A stretch of DNA of 12,937 nucleotides from JAKACU01 sp021821185. GTDB taxonomy: Bacteria > Bacillota > Bacilli > Alicyclobacillales > SLC66. Location: NCBI GenBank assembly GCA_027343965.1, contig DAHWJX010000057.1, forward strand, positions 1 through 12,937, in the 5' to 3' direction. Positions 1-10,641 of the stretch are shown here, in pieces. The notes under the pieces were generated by a model. It searched no databases, was not told where the DNA came from, and worked only from the letters and a program-made list of their open reading frames with translations. The number at the start of each line of letters is the position of its first letter. The first letter of the stretch is position 1. Both the position numbers and the translations under genes were made by a program.

Positions 1-78
1 AATGAGGTCAAGGTTGGCCCCGTTTTTCTTTGTTTTCGTTTCACGGAAGCCAGCAACTTGGTATGAGGGGTGACCGAT
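1..78. other. upstream edge of rpoB, no recognised gene
   Basis: No gene is recognised here. Frame 1 is open from base 1 to a TGA at 64-66 and frame 2 to a TGA at 71-73, so the tail of an upstream gene is possible, but neither short translation resembles the usual upstream neighbours (rplL or an rsmC-type methyltransferase) as I know them. A CCCC followed by a T-rich run at about 22-39 looks like the 3' half of a Rho-independent terminator whose other arm would lie outside the window; this is only a suggestion. No convincing promoter is visible. Confidence 0.4.
65..72 (+). promoter_or_regulatory. ribosome binding site that fixes the rpoB start at TTG 79
   Basis: The purine-rich GAGGGGTG ends 6 bases before the TTG at 79, a normal Shine-Dalgarno spacing. 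The upstream in-frame GTG at 70 lies inside this same motif and would have no spacing at all, so it is unlikely to be the start. The TTG start also makes the N-terminus align with B. subtilis RpoB without a gap. Confidence 0.75.
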
Positions 79-3000
79 TTGCAAGGACACGTAGAGCAGT
101 ACGGACGGCGCGCGCGCAGGACGTACTCCCGAGTGGCGGAAGTATTGGAGCTTCCGAATCTCATCGAGATTCAGCAGAAGTCATACGAGTGGTTTTTACG
201 AGAAGGACTTCGGGAGATGTTTCAGGACATCTCGCCAATTCAAGATTTTACGGGTAACCTCGTGCTTGAGTTTATCGACTATAGCCTTGGTGACCCGAAG
301 TATAGTGTTGACGAAAGTAAAGAGCGCGATGTAACCTTCGCTGCTCCACTTCGTGTTAAAGTGCGGTTGCTTAACCGTGAGACTGGCGAAGTGAAAGAGC
401 AGGAAGTTTTTATGGGCGATTTTCCGATCATGACGGAAACCGGAACGTTTATCATCAATGGCGCGGAACGCGTCATTGTCAGTCAGCTTGTGCGTTCACC
501 GAGTGTGTATTTTAATGCCAAGATTGACAAAAATGGCAAACGTACGTTTAGCGCCACGGTCATTCCTAACCGCGGAGCGTGGTTAGAGCTTGAGACCGAT
601 GCTAAAGATATTATTTATGTGCGCATCGATCGTACGCGCAAGATTCCGGTGACGGTATTGTTGCGTGCGCTCGGCTTTTCAAGTGATGCAGAAATTATCA
701 CCCTGCTTGGTGAAGATGATTATCTGCGCAACACACTTGAAAAGGATAATACGGATTCTACCGAGAAGGCCCTACAAGAGATTTATGAGCGTTTGCGCCC
801 GGGAGAACCTCCGACGGCAGAAAATGCGCGTAATTTGTTGGCTTCGCGGTTTTTTGATCCTAAACGGTATGACCTTGCGAACGTGGGTCGCTATAAGATC
901 AATAAGAAATTACATTTGAAAAATCGACTTCTAAACCAGCGCTTGGCGGAAACCCTGATCGATCAAGAGACGGGTGAAGTCCTGGCTGAGGCGGGGCAAC
1001 TGGTAGATCGTCGATTGCTTGACAAATTAATGCCATATCTGGAAAGTGGCATGAATAGTCGTTCCTATCGCCTTGGCTCCACGTTGACGGAAGACATGAA
1101 CGTTCAAGTTCAGGAGATTCTGATTTTTAGTCAGTTGGAAGACGGTAAGCCGATTAAAGTGATTGGCAATGGCGTGATCGACAAATCCGTCAAGCATATC
1201 ACCCCGTCGGATATCATCTCATCGATCAGCTATTTCATGGATCTGCTTCACGGAGTGGGTGCGACAGACGATATCGATCATCTGGGCAACCGTCGTTTGC
1301 GGTCTGTTGGTGAACTTCTTCAGAATCAATTTCGCATTGGCTTATCACGAATGGAACGCGTCGTGCGCGAACGGATGTCCATTCAAGATGCGAATGCGAT
1401 CACACCGCAGGCTTTGATTAATATTCGTCCGGTTATTGCGGCGATCAAAGAGTTCTTCGGAAGCTCTCAGTTGTCACAATTTATGGATCAAACGAACCCG
1501 CTTGCTGAACTTACGCACAAACGCAGACTTTCTGCGCTCGGTCCTGGTGGTCTTACGCGAGAACGTGCCGGGTTTGAAGTTCGTGACGTTCACCCGTCTC
1601 ACTACGGCCGCATGTGCCCGATCGAGACGCCGGAAGGTCCGAACATTGGACTGATTAACAGTTTGTCGAGTTTCGCACGCATCAATGAGTATGGTTTTAT
1701 TGAAACCCCCTATCGACGCGTCGATCCGGATACCGGCGTGGTCACAGACCACATTGATTATCTGACAGCCGATGAAGAGGATGCTTATGTGATTGGACAG
1801 GCGGTTGCGAAACTCAATGCATTGGGTGCATTCGCCGAAGATGAGCAGATCGTTCGCTATCGTGGAGATATTCTCACGATGCCTAAAGAACGTGTGGATT
1901 ATACGGACGTTTCCCCAAAACAGGTTGTGTCTGTCGCTACGGCGATGATTCCCTTTTTGGAAAACGACGATGCCAACCGCGCTCTGATGGGATCGAACAT
2001 GCAACGACAGGCTGTGCCGCTACTTGTGACTGAAGCCCCGTATGTCGGGACGGGAATGGAATACAAGGCAGCTAAAGATTCTGGTGTCGCAATTGTGGCC
2101 AAGCGTTCTGGTGTCGTTGAACGTGTAACGGCAAATGAAATTTTGATTCGTACGCAACACGTTGTTGATGGGCAAGTCGTGAAGGGCGATCTTGACCGCT
2201 ATAAAGTGGCCAAATTTATGCGTTCCAATCAAGGCACCTGCATCAATCAACGTCCCTTGGTACGTTTTGGTGAGCATGTCAATCGCGGTGACATTATCGC
2301 TGATGGACCGGCTACTGATCAAGGCGAGCTCGCTTTAGGCCGTAATATCCTCGTCGCATTTATGACATGGGAAGGCTACAACTACGAAGATGCTATTTTG
2401 CTTAGTGAAAAGTTAGTCAAAGATGATGTCTATACCTCGATTCATATTGAAGAGTATGAGTGTGAGGCGCGCGATACGAAACTTGGTCCAGAAGAAATTA
2501 CGCGTGATATACCTAATGTTGGCGAAGATGCACTGCGTAACCTTGATGATCGAGGCATCATACGTATCGGTGCGGAAATCTTCGCTGGTGATATCCTCGT
2601 CGGCAAAGTTACACCGAAAGGTGTCACAGAACTTACCGCTGAAGAACGCCTTTTGCACGCTATTTTTGGCGAGAAGGCCCGCGAAGTTCGCGATACATCG
2701 CAGCGTGTGCCAAACGGCGGTGCGGGTATCGTGGTTGACGTCAAGGTTTTTACCCGTGAAAACGGCGATGAACTACCACCTGGTGTCAATGAACTTGTGC
2801 GTGTCTACATTGCGCAAAAGCGTAAGATTTCTGAAGGCGATAAAATGGCTGGACGTCATGGTAATAAGGGTGTCGTCGCACGCATCATGCCAGAAGAGGA
2901 TATGCCGTTTCTACCCGATGGTACGCCAGTAAACGTCGTCTTGAATCCACTTGGTGTTCCTTCTCGGATGAACATCGGGCAAGTGCTGGAAACACACCTT

Positions 3001-3612
3001 GGTATGGCTGCTAAAGCGCTCGGAATTCATGTGGCAACACCCGTGTTTGATGGTGCACATGAAAATGATGTTTTTAATGCCCTGGAAGAAGCAGGACTCG
3101 CTCGCGACGGGAAAACTGTCTTGTACGACGGACGCAGCGGTGAACGATTTGATGGTCGAGTTACCGTTGGTTATGTGTACATGCTGAAACTTCACCATCT
3201 TGTTGACGATAAGATCCATGCCCGTTCCACTGGTCCTTACTCCTTGGTTACTCAACAGCCTCTTGGTGGTAAGGCACAATTTGGCGGACAACGCTTTGGC
3301 GAAATGGAAGTATGGGCGCTGGAAGCTTATGGTGCTGCCTACACGTTGCAAGAGATATTGACCGTCAAATCCGATGATGTCGTCGGTCGTGTGAAAACGT
3401 ACGAATCGATCGTCAAAGGTGAGAATGTTCCGGAACCTGGTGTTCCTGAATCCTTCAAAGTTCTTATTAAAGAGTTGCAAAGTCTTGGTTTAGATGTGAA
3501 GATTCTTGCCGGAGATGAGCAGGAGATCGCCATGAAGGAAAGCGATGATGATGACGATACTACCGAGAAGCTTAACTTCAGTTTGGAGATGCGAGAGGTC
3601 GGCGAAGATTAA
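79..3612 (+). CDS. rpoB: DNA-directed RNA polymerase subunit beta
   Basis: Catalytic beta subunit of RNA polymerase; with beta-prime it forms the active-site cleft and the rifampicin pocket. I choose TTG 79 (1177 residues) because the Shine-Dalgarno sequence is correctly spaced only for it and the resulting N-terminus (MQGHVEQYGR) matches the B. subtilis start. The length is typical of Bacilli, without the large proteobacterial insertions. The rifampicin region (about residues 460-500) has wild-type residues at D470, H480 and S485, which correspond to E. coli D516, H526 and S531, so sensitivity is predicted. The substrate-binding segment GDKMAGRHGNKG and the C-terminal clamp segment FGEMEVWALEAYGAAY are intact. 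The protein ends in an acidic tail with five consecutive aspartates. The stop is 15 bases before rpoC, so the two are co-transcribed. Identity is certain; only the start is a choice. Confidence 0.98.
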   Translation: MQGHVEQYGRRARRTYSRVAEVLELPNLIEIQQKSYEWFLREGLREMFQDISPIQDFTGNLVLEFIDYSLGDPKYSVDESKERDVTFAAPLRVKVRLLNRETGEVKEQEVFMGDFPIMTETGTFIINGAERVIVSQLVRSPSVYFNAKIDKNGKRTFSATVIPNRGAWLELETDAKDIIYVRIDRTRKIPVTVLLRALGFSSDAEIITLLGEDDYLRNTLEKDNTDSTEKALQEIYERLRPGEPPTAENARNLLASRFFDPKRYDLANVGRYKINKKLHLKNRLLNQRLAETLIDQETGEVLAEAGQLVDRRLLDKLMPYLESGMNSRSYRLGSTLTEDMNVQVQEILIFSQLEDGKPIKVIGNGVIDKSVKHITPSDIISSISYFMDLLHGVGATDDIDHLGNRRLRSVGELLQNQFRIGLSRMERVVRERMSIQDANAITPQALINIRPVIAAIKEFFGSSQLSQFMDQTNPLAELTHKRRLSALGPGGLTRERAGFEVRDVHPSHYGRMCPIETPEGPNIGLINSLSSFARINEYGFIETPYRRVDPDTGVVTDHIDYLTADEEDAYVIGQAVAKLNALGAFAEDEQIVRYRGDILTMPKERVDYTDVSPKQVVSVATAMIPFLENDDANRALMGSNMQRQAVPLLVTEAPYVGTGMEYKAAKDSGVAIVAKRSGVVERVTANEILIRTQHVVDGQVVKGDLDRYKVAKFMRSNQGTCINQRPLVRFGEHVNRGDIIADGPATDQGELALGRNILVAFMTWEGYNYEDAILLSEKLVKDDVYTSIHIEEYECEARDTKLGPEEITRDIPNVGEDALRNLDDRGIIRIGAEIFAGDILVGKVTPKGVTELTAEERLLHAIFGEKAREVRDTSQRVPNGGAGIVVDVKVFTRENGDELPPGVNELVRVYIAQKRKISEGDKMAGRHGNKGVVARIMPEEDMPFLPDGTPVNVVLNPLGVPSRMNIGQVLETHLGMAAKALGIHVATPVFDGAHENDVFNALEEAGLARDGKTVLYDGRSGERFDGRVTVGYVYMLKLHHLVDDKIHARSTGPYSLVTQQPLGGKAQFGGQRFGEMEVWALEAYGAAYTLQEILTVKSDDVVGRVKTYESIVKGENVPEPGVPESFKVLIKELQSLGLDVKILAGDEQEIAMKESDDDDDTTEKLNFSLEMREVGED

Positions 3613-3627
3613 GAGGGAGGGACCTTT

Positions 3628-6600
3628 TTGCTAGATGTCAATAACTTTGAGTTTATGAAGATCGGTCTTGCCTCGCCGGAAAAGATCCGCTCCTGGTCGC
3701 ATGGTGAAGTAAAAAAACCGGAAACCATCAACTACCGAACGTTAAAGCCGGAAAAAGAAGGTCTCTTTTGCGAGAAGATCTTTGGCCCAACGCGTGATTG
3801 GGAGTGCCATTGCGGTAAGTACAAGCGCGTTCGTTACAAAGGTGTTGTATGTGATCGTTGCGGTGTGGAAGTGACGCGAGCCAAGGTTCGCCGTGAACGG
3901 ATGGGCCACATTGAATTGGCGGCTCCTGTCAGTCACATCTGGTATTTTAAAGGTATCCCGAGCCGTATGGGACTTGTTCTTGACATGTCTCCGCGCTCTC
4001 TTGAAGAAGTGATCTACTTCGCATCGTACGTCGTCACCGATCCGGGGGACACGCCGCTTGACAAAAAGCAACTGCTGACGGAAAAGGAATATCGCAGTTA
4101 CCGTGAAAAATACGGATTGGCTTTCGAAGCTGGCATGGGTGCCGAAGCGATTAAGAAATTATTGCTCGCCATCGATTTGGACCGTGAGATTGACCAACTA
4201 CGTGAAGAATTGCGCTCTGTTCAAGGCCAACGTCGCAATCGTGCGATCAAACGTCTTGAAGTACTGGACGCATTCAAACAATCAGGCAACGAACCCAGTT
4301 GGATGATTCTTGATGCGCTTCCGGTTATCCCACCGGATTTACGTCCGATGGTACAGTTGGATGGTGGACGTTTCGCGACGTCTGACTTAAATGACTTGTA
4401 CCGTCGTGTAATTAACCGCAATAACCGTTTGAAAAAACTGCTTGACCTTGGGGCGCCTGACATCATCGTGCAAAACGAGAAGCGGATGCTGCAAGAAGCG
4501 GTAGATGCTTTGATCGACAATGGTCGACGTGGCCGTCCTGTTACAGGTCCTGGCAATCGCCCGTTGAAGTCACTGTCTCATATGCTTAAAGGTAAGCAAG
4601 GTCGTTTTCGTCAGAACCTGCTTGGTAAACGGGTCGATTATTCAGGTCGTTCTGTTATCGTCGTAGGTCCTGAGCTCAAGATGTACCAATGTGGCTTACC
4701 CAAAGAGATGGCGCTCGAATTGTTTAAGCCTTTTGTTATGAAGGAACTCGTTGCGCAAGGGCTTGCTCATAATATTAAGAGTGCCAAGCGTAAAGTGGAG
4801 CGCATTTCGCCTGAAGTCTGGGATGTGCTAGAACAAGTGATTACGGAGCACCCGGTGTTACTTAACCGCGCACCGACGTTGCACCGTCTAGGTATTCAAG
4901 CGTTTGAACCGATCCTTGTGGCCGGTCGTGCGATCAAGTTGCATCCGCTTGTGTGTACAGCGTACAACGCTGACTTTGACGGTGACCAAATGGCTGTTCA
5001 CGTACCGCTAGCAGCTGAAGCACAGGCTGAAGCGCGTTTGCTGATGCTTGCGGCACATAACATCTTGAACCCAAAAGACGGTAAACCTGTCGTTACACCA
5101 ACGCAAGACATGGTGCTTGGATCGTACTATTTGACGATCGAACGTGAAGGGGATTTGGGCGAAGGGCGCGTATTTTCCTCGCCTGATGAAGCGGTTCTTG
5201 CTTATAGTAACAACCAAGTCACGTTGCATTCACGCATTGTATTGCCGACGCGCACCATTGGAAAAACGTCATTTACGCCAGCACAGGACGATGCTTTGTT
5301 TATCACGACGGTGGGTAAGCTGTTGTTCAATGAGATTTTGCCAGTGGACTTTCCGTTTATCAATGTCGCGGATCGCAAGAACCTTTTACATGGCACCCCA
5401 GATGATTACTTCATCTTTGAACGTGGTGAAAATGTCAAGGAGCGCGTTCTTGCCCTGCCGTATAAAGGCGCTGTGGTGAAGTCGTTCTTGGGAACGATAA
5501 TTGGAGAATGCTTTAGCCGTTATGGAACAACCCAGACGGCCGAAATTCTCGACCGTGTCAAGCGTCTTGGTTTTAGCTTTTCGACTCGAGCAGGTATTAC
5601 GATCAGCGTGGCTGATATCTATGTGCCCGGACAAAAACAAGTTATTTTGGAAGATGCGGAACAAAAGGAAGACAAAGTGCTTGTTCAATTCCGCCGCGGG
5701 TTAATTACGGAAGAAGAGCGTTATAACCGATTTATCAGCATTTGGAGCGATGCGAAAGATCAATTGACCAATACTCTGATGGATTCGTTGGACCGCTTCA
5801 ATCCAATCTACATGATGGCAAATTCCGGTGCTCGCGGATCCGTGTCGCAGATTACGCAATTGGCTGGTATGCGCGGTCTGATGGCCAACCCGTCTGGTCG
5901 CATCATTGAATTGCCGATCAAGTCGAATTTCCGTGAAGGCCTGTCGGTGCTAGAGTACTTTATCTCGACGCACGGTGCTCGTAAAGGCTTGGCCGACACA
6001 GCCTTACGGACGGCTGACTCAGGCTACTTGACACGGCGGCTTGTCGATGTGGCGCAAGATACGATTGTACGTGAATTGGATTGTGGCACAGATCGTGGCA
6101 TCGCAGTTGATGAAATGCGTGATGGTCGTGAAATTATCGAGGATCTGTATGACCGTATCGTTGGTCGCGTGGCATTTCATGATGTCAAGCATCCGCAAAC
6201 CAGCGAAGTCATGGTCGCAAAAAATGCCTTGATTGATGAATCGGCAGCTCGGCTTATCTTGGATGCGGGCATTACTCGCGTCACCATTCGTTCGGTGTTA
6301 ACCTGTCGTACGCATCACGGAGTTTGCATTCGGTGCTATGGCCGAAATCTTGCGACAGGAAAAATGGTTGACGTTGGTGAGGCTGTTGGTATCATCGCGG
6401 CGCAATCTATCGGTGAACCTGGCACGCAGTTAACGATGCGTACCTTCCACACAGGCGGTGTTGCTGGTGATGACATCACGCAAGGTTTGCCGCGTATTCA
6501 GGAATTGTTTGAAGCCCGGAATCCGAAAGGTCAAGCGACGATTACGGAGATTTCCGGGACCGTCACAGAAATTCGCGAAGTGAAAGACAAACGCGAAGTT

Positions 6601-7284
6601 GAAGTGAACGGTGAAGCAGAGTCTAAGGTCTATACCATTCCTTTTGGTTCTCGTATTCGCGTCACGAAAGGCGCCAAATTGGAAGCTGGCGATGAACTAA
6701 CCGAAGGTTCTGTGGATCCAAAGGAAATGTTGCGTGTGAAAGGTCTACGCGGCGTACAGAATTATCTACTTCGCGAAGTGCAACGCGTCTATCGTTTGCA
6801 AGGCGTTGATATCAACGACAAACACGTTGAAGTTATGGTCAGACAAATGATGCGCAAGGTGCGCATTGTCGACAGTGGATCGACCGATCTCTTGCCAGGC
6901 ACGTACGTTGATTTATTTGATTATGAAGAATCCAACAAAAAGGCGTTATTGTCCGGTGGAGAACCAGCAGTAGCTCGCGCAGCCTTGTTAGGTATCACGA
7001 AAGCTTCGCTTGAGACCGATTCCTTCCTTTCTGCCGCCTCTTTCCAAGAGACGACGCGCGTGCTCACCGAAGCTGCGATTAAAGGTAAAGTGGATCGCTT
7101 GATCGGTCTAAAAGAAAATGTGATTATCGGTAAGCTGATTCCAGCAGGAACAGGTATGGCTCGTTATCGAAACATCCGGATGATCGATACATTAGAAGAA
7201 CCTGATGAAACGTCGGATGATAACAACGTTCAAGATTCACACGATGTGTTGGCAACCGTGGGTAGTAGCGACACGGCCGAATAG
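3628..7284 (+). CDS. rpoC: DNA-directed RNA polymerase subunit beta-prime
   Basis: Beta-prime subunit of RNA polymerase, carrying the catalytic magnesium. It has 1218 residues and starts at TTG 3628, preceded by GGGAGGG (3615-3621) at 6-base spacing; the N-terminus MLDVNNFEFM matches B. subtilis RpoC. The N-terminal zinc site is C60, C62, C75, C78. The catalytic motif NADFDGDQM spans residues 447-455 with metal-binding D449, D451 and D453. The second zinc site is formed by C819, C893, C900 and C903. The bridge helix/trigger loop region (VGIIAAQSIGEPGTQLTMRT and the following FHTGGVAGDD) is intact. The C-terminus after the conserved NVIIGKLIPAGTG segment is an acidic, low-complexity tail of a few dozen residues, variable in this family. 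rpoB and rpoC are separate genes, not fused. A strong hairpin follows the stop at once. Certain. Confidence 0.98.
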   Translation: MLDVNNFEFMKIGLASPEKIRSWSHGEVKKPETINYRTLKPEKEGLFCEKIFGPTRDWECHCGKYKRVRYKGVVCDRCGVEVTRAKVRRERMGHIELAAPVSHIWYFKGIPSRMGLVLDMSPRSLEEVIYFASYVVTDPGDTPLDKKQLLTEKEYRSYREKYGLAFEAGMGAEAIKKLLLAIDLDREIDQLREELRSVQGQRRNRAIKRLEVLDAFKQSGNEPSWMILDALPVIPPDLRPMVQLDGGRFATSDLNDLYRRVINRNNRLKKLLDLGAPDIIVQNEKRMLQEAVDALIDNGRRGRPVTGPGNRPLKSLSHMLKGKQGRFRQNLLGKRVDYSGRSVIVVGPELKMYQCGLPKEMALELFKPFVMKELVAQGLAHNIKSAKRKVERISPEVWDVLEQVITEHPVLLNRAPTLHRLGIQAFEPILVAGRAIKLHPLVCTAYNADFDGDQMAVHVPLAAEAQAEARLLMLAAHNILNPKDGKPVVTPTQDMVLGSYYLTIEREGDLGEGRVFSSPDEAVLAYSNNQVTLHSRIVLPTRTIGKTSFTPAQDDALFITTVGKLLFNEILPVDFPFINVADRKNLLHGTPDDYFIFERGENVKERVLALPYKGAVVKSFLGTIIGECFSRYGTTQTAEILDRVKRLGFSFSTRAGITISVADIYVPGQKQVILEDAEQKEDKVLVQFRRGLITEEERYNRFISIWSDAKDQLTNTLMDSLDRFNPIYMMANSGARGSVSQITQLAGMRGLMANPSGRIIELPIKSNFREGLSVLEYFISTHGARKGLADTALRTADSGYLTRRLVDVAQDTIVRELDCGTDRGIAVDEMRDGREIIEDLYDRIVGRVAFHDVKHPQTSEVMVAKNALIDESAARLILDAGITRVTIRSVLTCRTHHGVCIRCYGRNLATGKMVDVGEAVGIIAAQSIGEPGTQLTMRTFHTGGVAGDDITQGLPRIQELFEARNPKGQATITEISGTVTEIREVKDKREVEVNGEAESKVYTIPFGSRIRVTKGAKLEAGDELTEGSVDPKEMLRVKGLRGVQNYLLREVQRVYRLQGVDINDKHVEVMVRQMMRKVRIVDSGSTDLLPGTYVDLFDYEESNKKALLSGGEPAVARAALLGITKASLETDSFLSAASFQETTRVLTEAAIKGKVDRLIGLKENVIIGKLIPAGTGMARYRNIRMIDTLEEPDETSDDNNVQDSHDVLATVGSSDTAE

Positions 7285-7289
7285 TGCGT

Positions 7290-7339
7290 CCATAGTCAAA
7301 AGGGTGTTGCACAATCTCGTGCAACACCCTTTGCTATGG
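7290..7339 (+). terminator. long perfect hairpin after rpoC, probable terminator or processing site
   Basis: AAAGGGTGTTGCAC (7299-7312) pairs perfectly over 14 bases with GTGCAACACCCTTT (7319-7332) around a 6-base loop. CCATAG (7290-7295) and CTATGG (7334-7339) extend the stem by 6 more pairs beyond a small internal loop. It begins six bases after the rpoC stop and lies before the next promoter, which is the place for a terminator. However, only three T residues end the inner arm and no T-run follows the stem, so it is not a canonical Rho-independent terminator. It could equally stabilise the rpoBC 3' end, be cut by RNase III, or allow partial read-through into rpsL. Confidence 0.55.
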
Positions 7340-7397
7340 GCTTATCAAGCGAACGAGAGCAGCTTGACATGACGAGCAACAACAACACCCTGTGGAC

Positions 7398-7425
7398 TTG
7401 ACAATGAGGTTCTTAAAGTGATAAT
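7398..7425 (+). promoter_or_regulatory. sigma-A promoter of the str operon
   Basis: A perfect -35 box TTGACA (7398-7403) is followed after 16 bases by GATAAT (7420-7425), which matches the -10 consensus at five of six positions; reading ATAATA one base later gives a 17-base spacer. A start near 7432 would give a leader of about 125 bases. A second TTGACA at 7364-7369 has no -10 box at the right distance. The promoter lies downstream of the post-rpoC hairpin, so rpsL-rpsG-fusA-tuf probably has its own strong transcription in addition to any read-through from rpoBC. Confidence 0.75.
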
Positions 7426-7431
7426 ATCCAT

Positions 7432-7556
7432 CAGTGTGCCGTTTACTTTCGTGCTGGATTTTGCCGAAAAATGAACCACCAGGATCTGTGGTCTTGTTAA
7501 GTTATTCGCGTGTAGCCAGCATGAGGGGGCTAACTCGCCGGAAGGAGGTGCATCTC
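7432..7556 (+). promoter_or_regulatory. predicted 5' leader of rpsL with a small hairpin
   Basis: This untranslated stretch runs from the predicted transcription start to the rpsL start. It contains a hairpin at 7475-7492: ACCA and CAG on one side (separated by one bulged C) pair with CTG and TGGT, closing a GAT triloop. A weaker pairing TAGCC/GGCTA lies near 7513-7532. It ends in a near-consensus Shine-Dalgarno sequence AAGGAGGTG (7542-7550), 6 bases before the GTG start. The frame upstream of that GTG stays open to 7434 and could be mistaken for a longer S12, but family length and the ribosome site argue against it. I recognise no known leader or riboswitch class. Confidence 0.45.
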
Positions 7557-7976
7557 GTGCCGACAATTAATCAATTAGTTCGCAAGGGTCGTTTGGCCAT
7601 TCAGGAGAAGTCTGGTGCTCCTGCGCTGCAAAAGGGCTTAAACAGTTTGCACAAAGAGCAAACCGATATCCCTTCACCGCAAAAGCGCGGTGTTTGCACT
7701 CGGGTAGGTACATTGACACCGAAAAAACCTAACTCAGCATTACGGAAATACGCTCGTGTTCGTCTGACCAATGGAATTGAAGTGACTGCTTATATTCCGG
7801 GTATTGGACATAACTTGCAGGAGCACTCCGTGGTTCTTGTTCGTGGTGGACGTGTCAAAGACTTGCCAGGTGTTCGTTACCACATCGTTCGCGGTGCGTT
7901 AGACACGGCAGGCGTTAAAGATCGTCACCAAGCACGTTCAAAATATGGAGCAAAACGTCCGAAGCAGAAAAAATAA
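7557..7976 (+). CDS. rpsL: 30S ribosomal protein S12
   Basis: S12 lies at the decoding centre of the 30S subunit, checks codon-anticodon pairing and is the site of streptomycin-resistance mutations. The GTG start at 7557 gives 139 residues, the usual Bacilli length (138 in B. subtilis), with AAGGAGGTG 6 bases upstream. The signature LTPKKPNSALRK is present with wild-type K56 and K57, and the second loop has K101, D102 and P104 (RVKDLPGVRY), so streptomycin sensitivity is predicted at this locus. The C-terminus is lysine- and arginine-rich. It is the first gene of the str operon here; rpsG follows after 45 bases. In B. subtilis an L7Ae-like gene (ybxF) precedes rpsL, and none is seen here. Certain. 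Confidence 0.98.
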   Translation: MPTINQLVRKGRLAIQEKSGAPALQKGLNSLHKEQTDIPSPQKRGVCTRVGTLTPKKPNSALRKYARVRLTNGIEVTAYIPGIGHNLQEHSVVLVRGGRVKDLPGVRYHIVRGALDTAGVKDRHQARSKYGAKRPKQKK

Positions 7977-8021
7977 ACGGTTGGCAACAGCCTTTATTGA
8001 TTAAAGAAAGGAGGTCGCGAT

Positions 8022-8492
8022 ATGCCAAGGAAAGGCCCAGTAACACGTCGGGACGTTATGCCCGATCCGATATTTGCAAGCAAAAACGTGACCCGCCTGA
8101 TCAACAAAGTCATGCTTGATGGTAAGCGTGGCATTGCCCAACGTGTCGTATATGACGAGTTTGAATCTGTCCGTGAACGTTCTGGAAAAGATCCGCTTGA
8201 AGTGTTTGATACGGCGATGAAAAACATCATGCCGATGCTTGAAGTAAAGGCACGCCGCGTGGGTGGTTCGAACTATCAAGTACCTGTCGAAGTGCGTCCG
8301 GAACGACGCAATACACTAGGTATTCGCTGGCTCGTCACATATGCTCGTCAGCGCCACGAAAAAGACATGAATGATCGTTTGGCCAATGAAATTCTCGATG
8401 CAGCCAATAATGCTGGCGGCGCCGTGAAAAAACGTGAAGATACGCACCGTATGGCTGAAGCCAACAAAGCATTTGCGCATTATCGGTGGTAG
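8022..8492 (+). CDS. rpsG: 30S ribosomal protein S7
   Basis: S7 is a primary 16S rRNA binding protein that nucleates assembly of the 30S head and contacts the E-site tRNA. It has 156 residues, the standard bacterial length in Bacilli. The ATG at 8022 is preceded by AAAGGAGGT (8007-8015) at 6-base spacing. Recognisable conserved parts are the N-terminal MPRKGPVTRRDVMPDPIF, the helix RLINKVMLDGKRGIAQ, the hairpin segment ARRVGGSNYQVPVEVRPERR and the C-terminal KREDTHRMAEANKAFAHYRW. It sits in the usual rpsL-rpsG-fusA order. S7 is an autogenous repressor of the str operon in E. coli; whether that applies here cannot be judged from this sequence. Certain. Confidence 0.98.
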   Translation: MPRKGPVTRRDVMPDPIFASKNVTRLINKVMLDGKRGIAQRVVYDEFESVRERSGKDPLEVFDTAMKNIMPMLEVKARRVGGSNYQVPVEVRPERRNTLGIRWLVTYARQRHEKDMNDRLANEILDAANNAGGAVKKREDTHRMAEANKAFAHYRW

Positions 8493-8541
8493 AACAAGGG
8501 TAAAGATTATGTAGAAGACATAAGAAAGGAGGAGACGACGA

Positions 8542-10617
<2,076 letters not shown>

Positions 10618-10641
10618 ATAATCATAAGGAGCTGAATCTTT

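Noticed and set aside
70..78. GTG start for rpoB at 70
   Set aside because: It overlaps the Shine-Dalgarno sequence itself; TTG 79 has correct spacing and aligns with the B. subtilis N-terminus.
1450..1560. Possible rifampicin-resistance substitutions in rpoB
   Set aside because: The translated region shows the wild-type residues at D470, H480 and S485; no resistance change is seen.
7364..7369. Upstream TTGACA as an additional promoter
   Set aside because: No -10-like hexamer lies 15-19 bases downstream, so it is not called as a promoter.
7434..7556. N-terminal extension of S12 by 41 codons
   Set aside because: The strong AAGGAGGTG site and family length place the start at GTG 7557; the extension has no ribosomal protein character and would begin within a few bases of the predicted transcription start.
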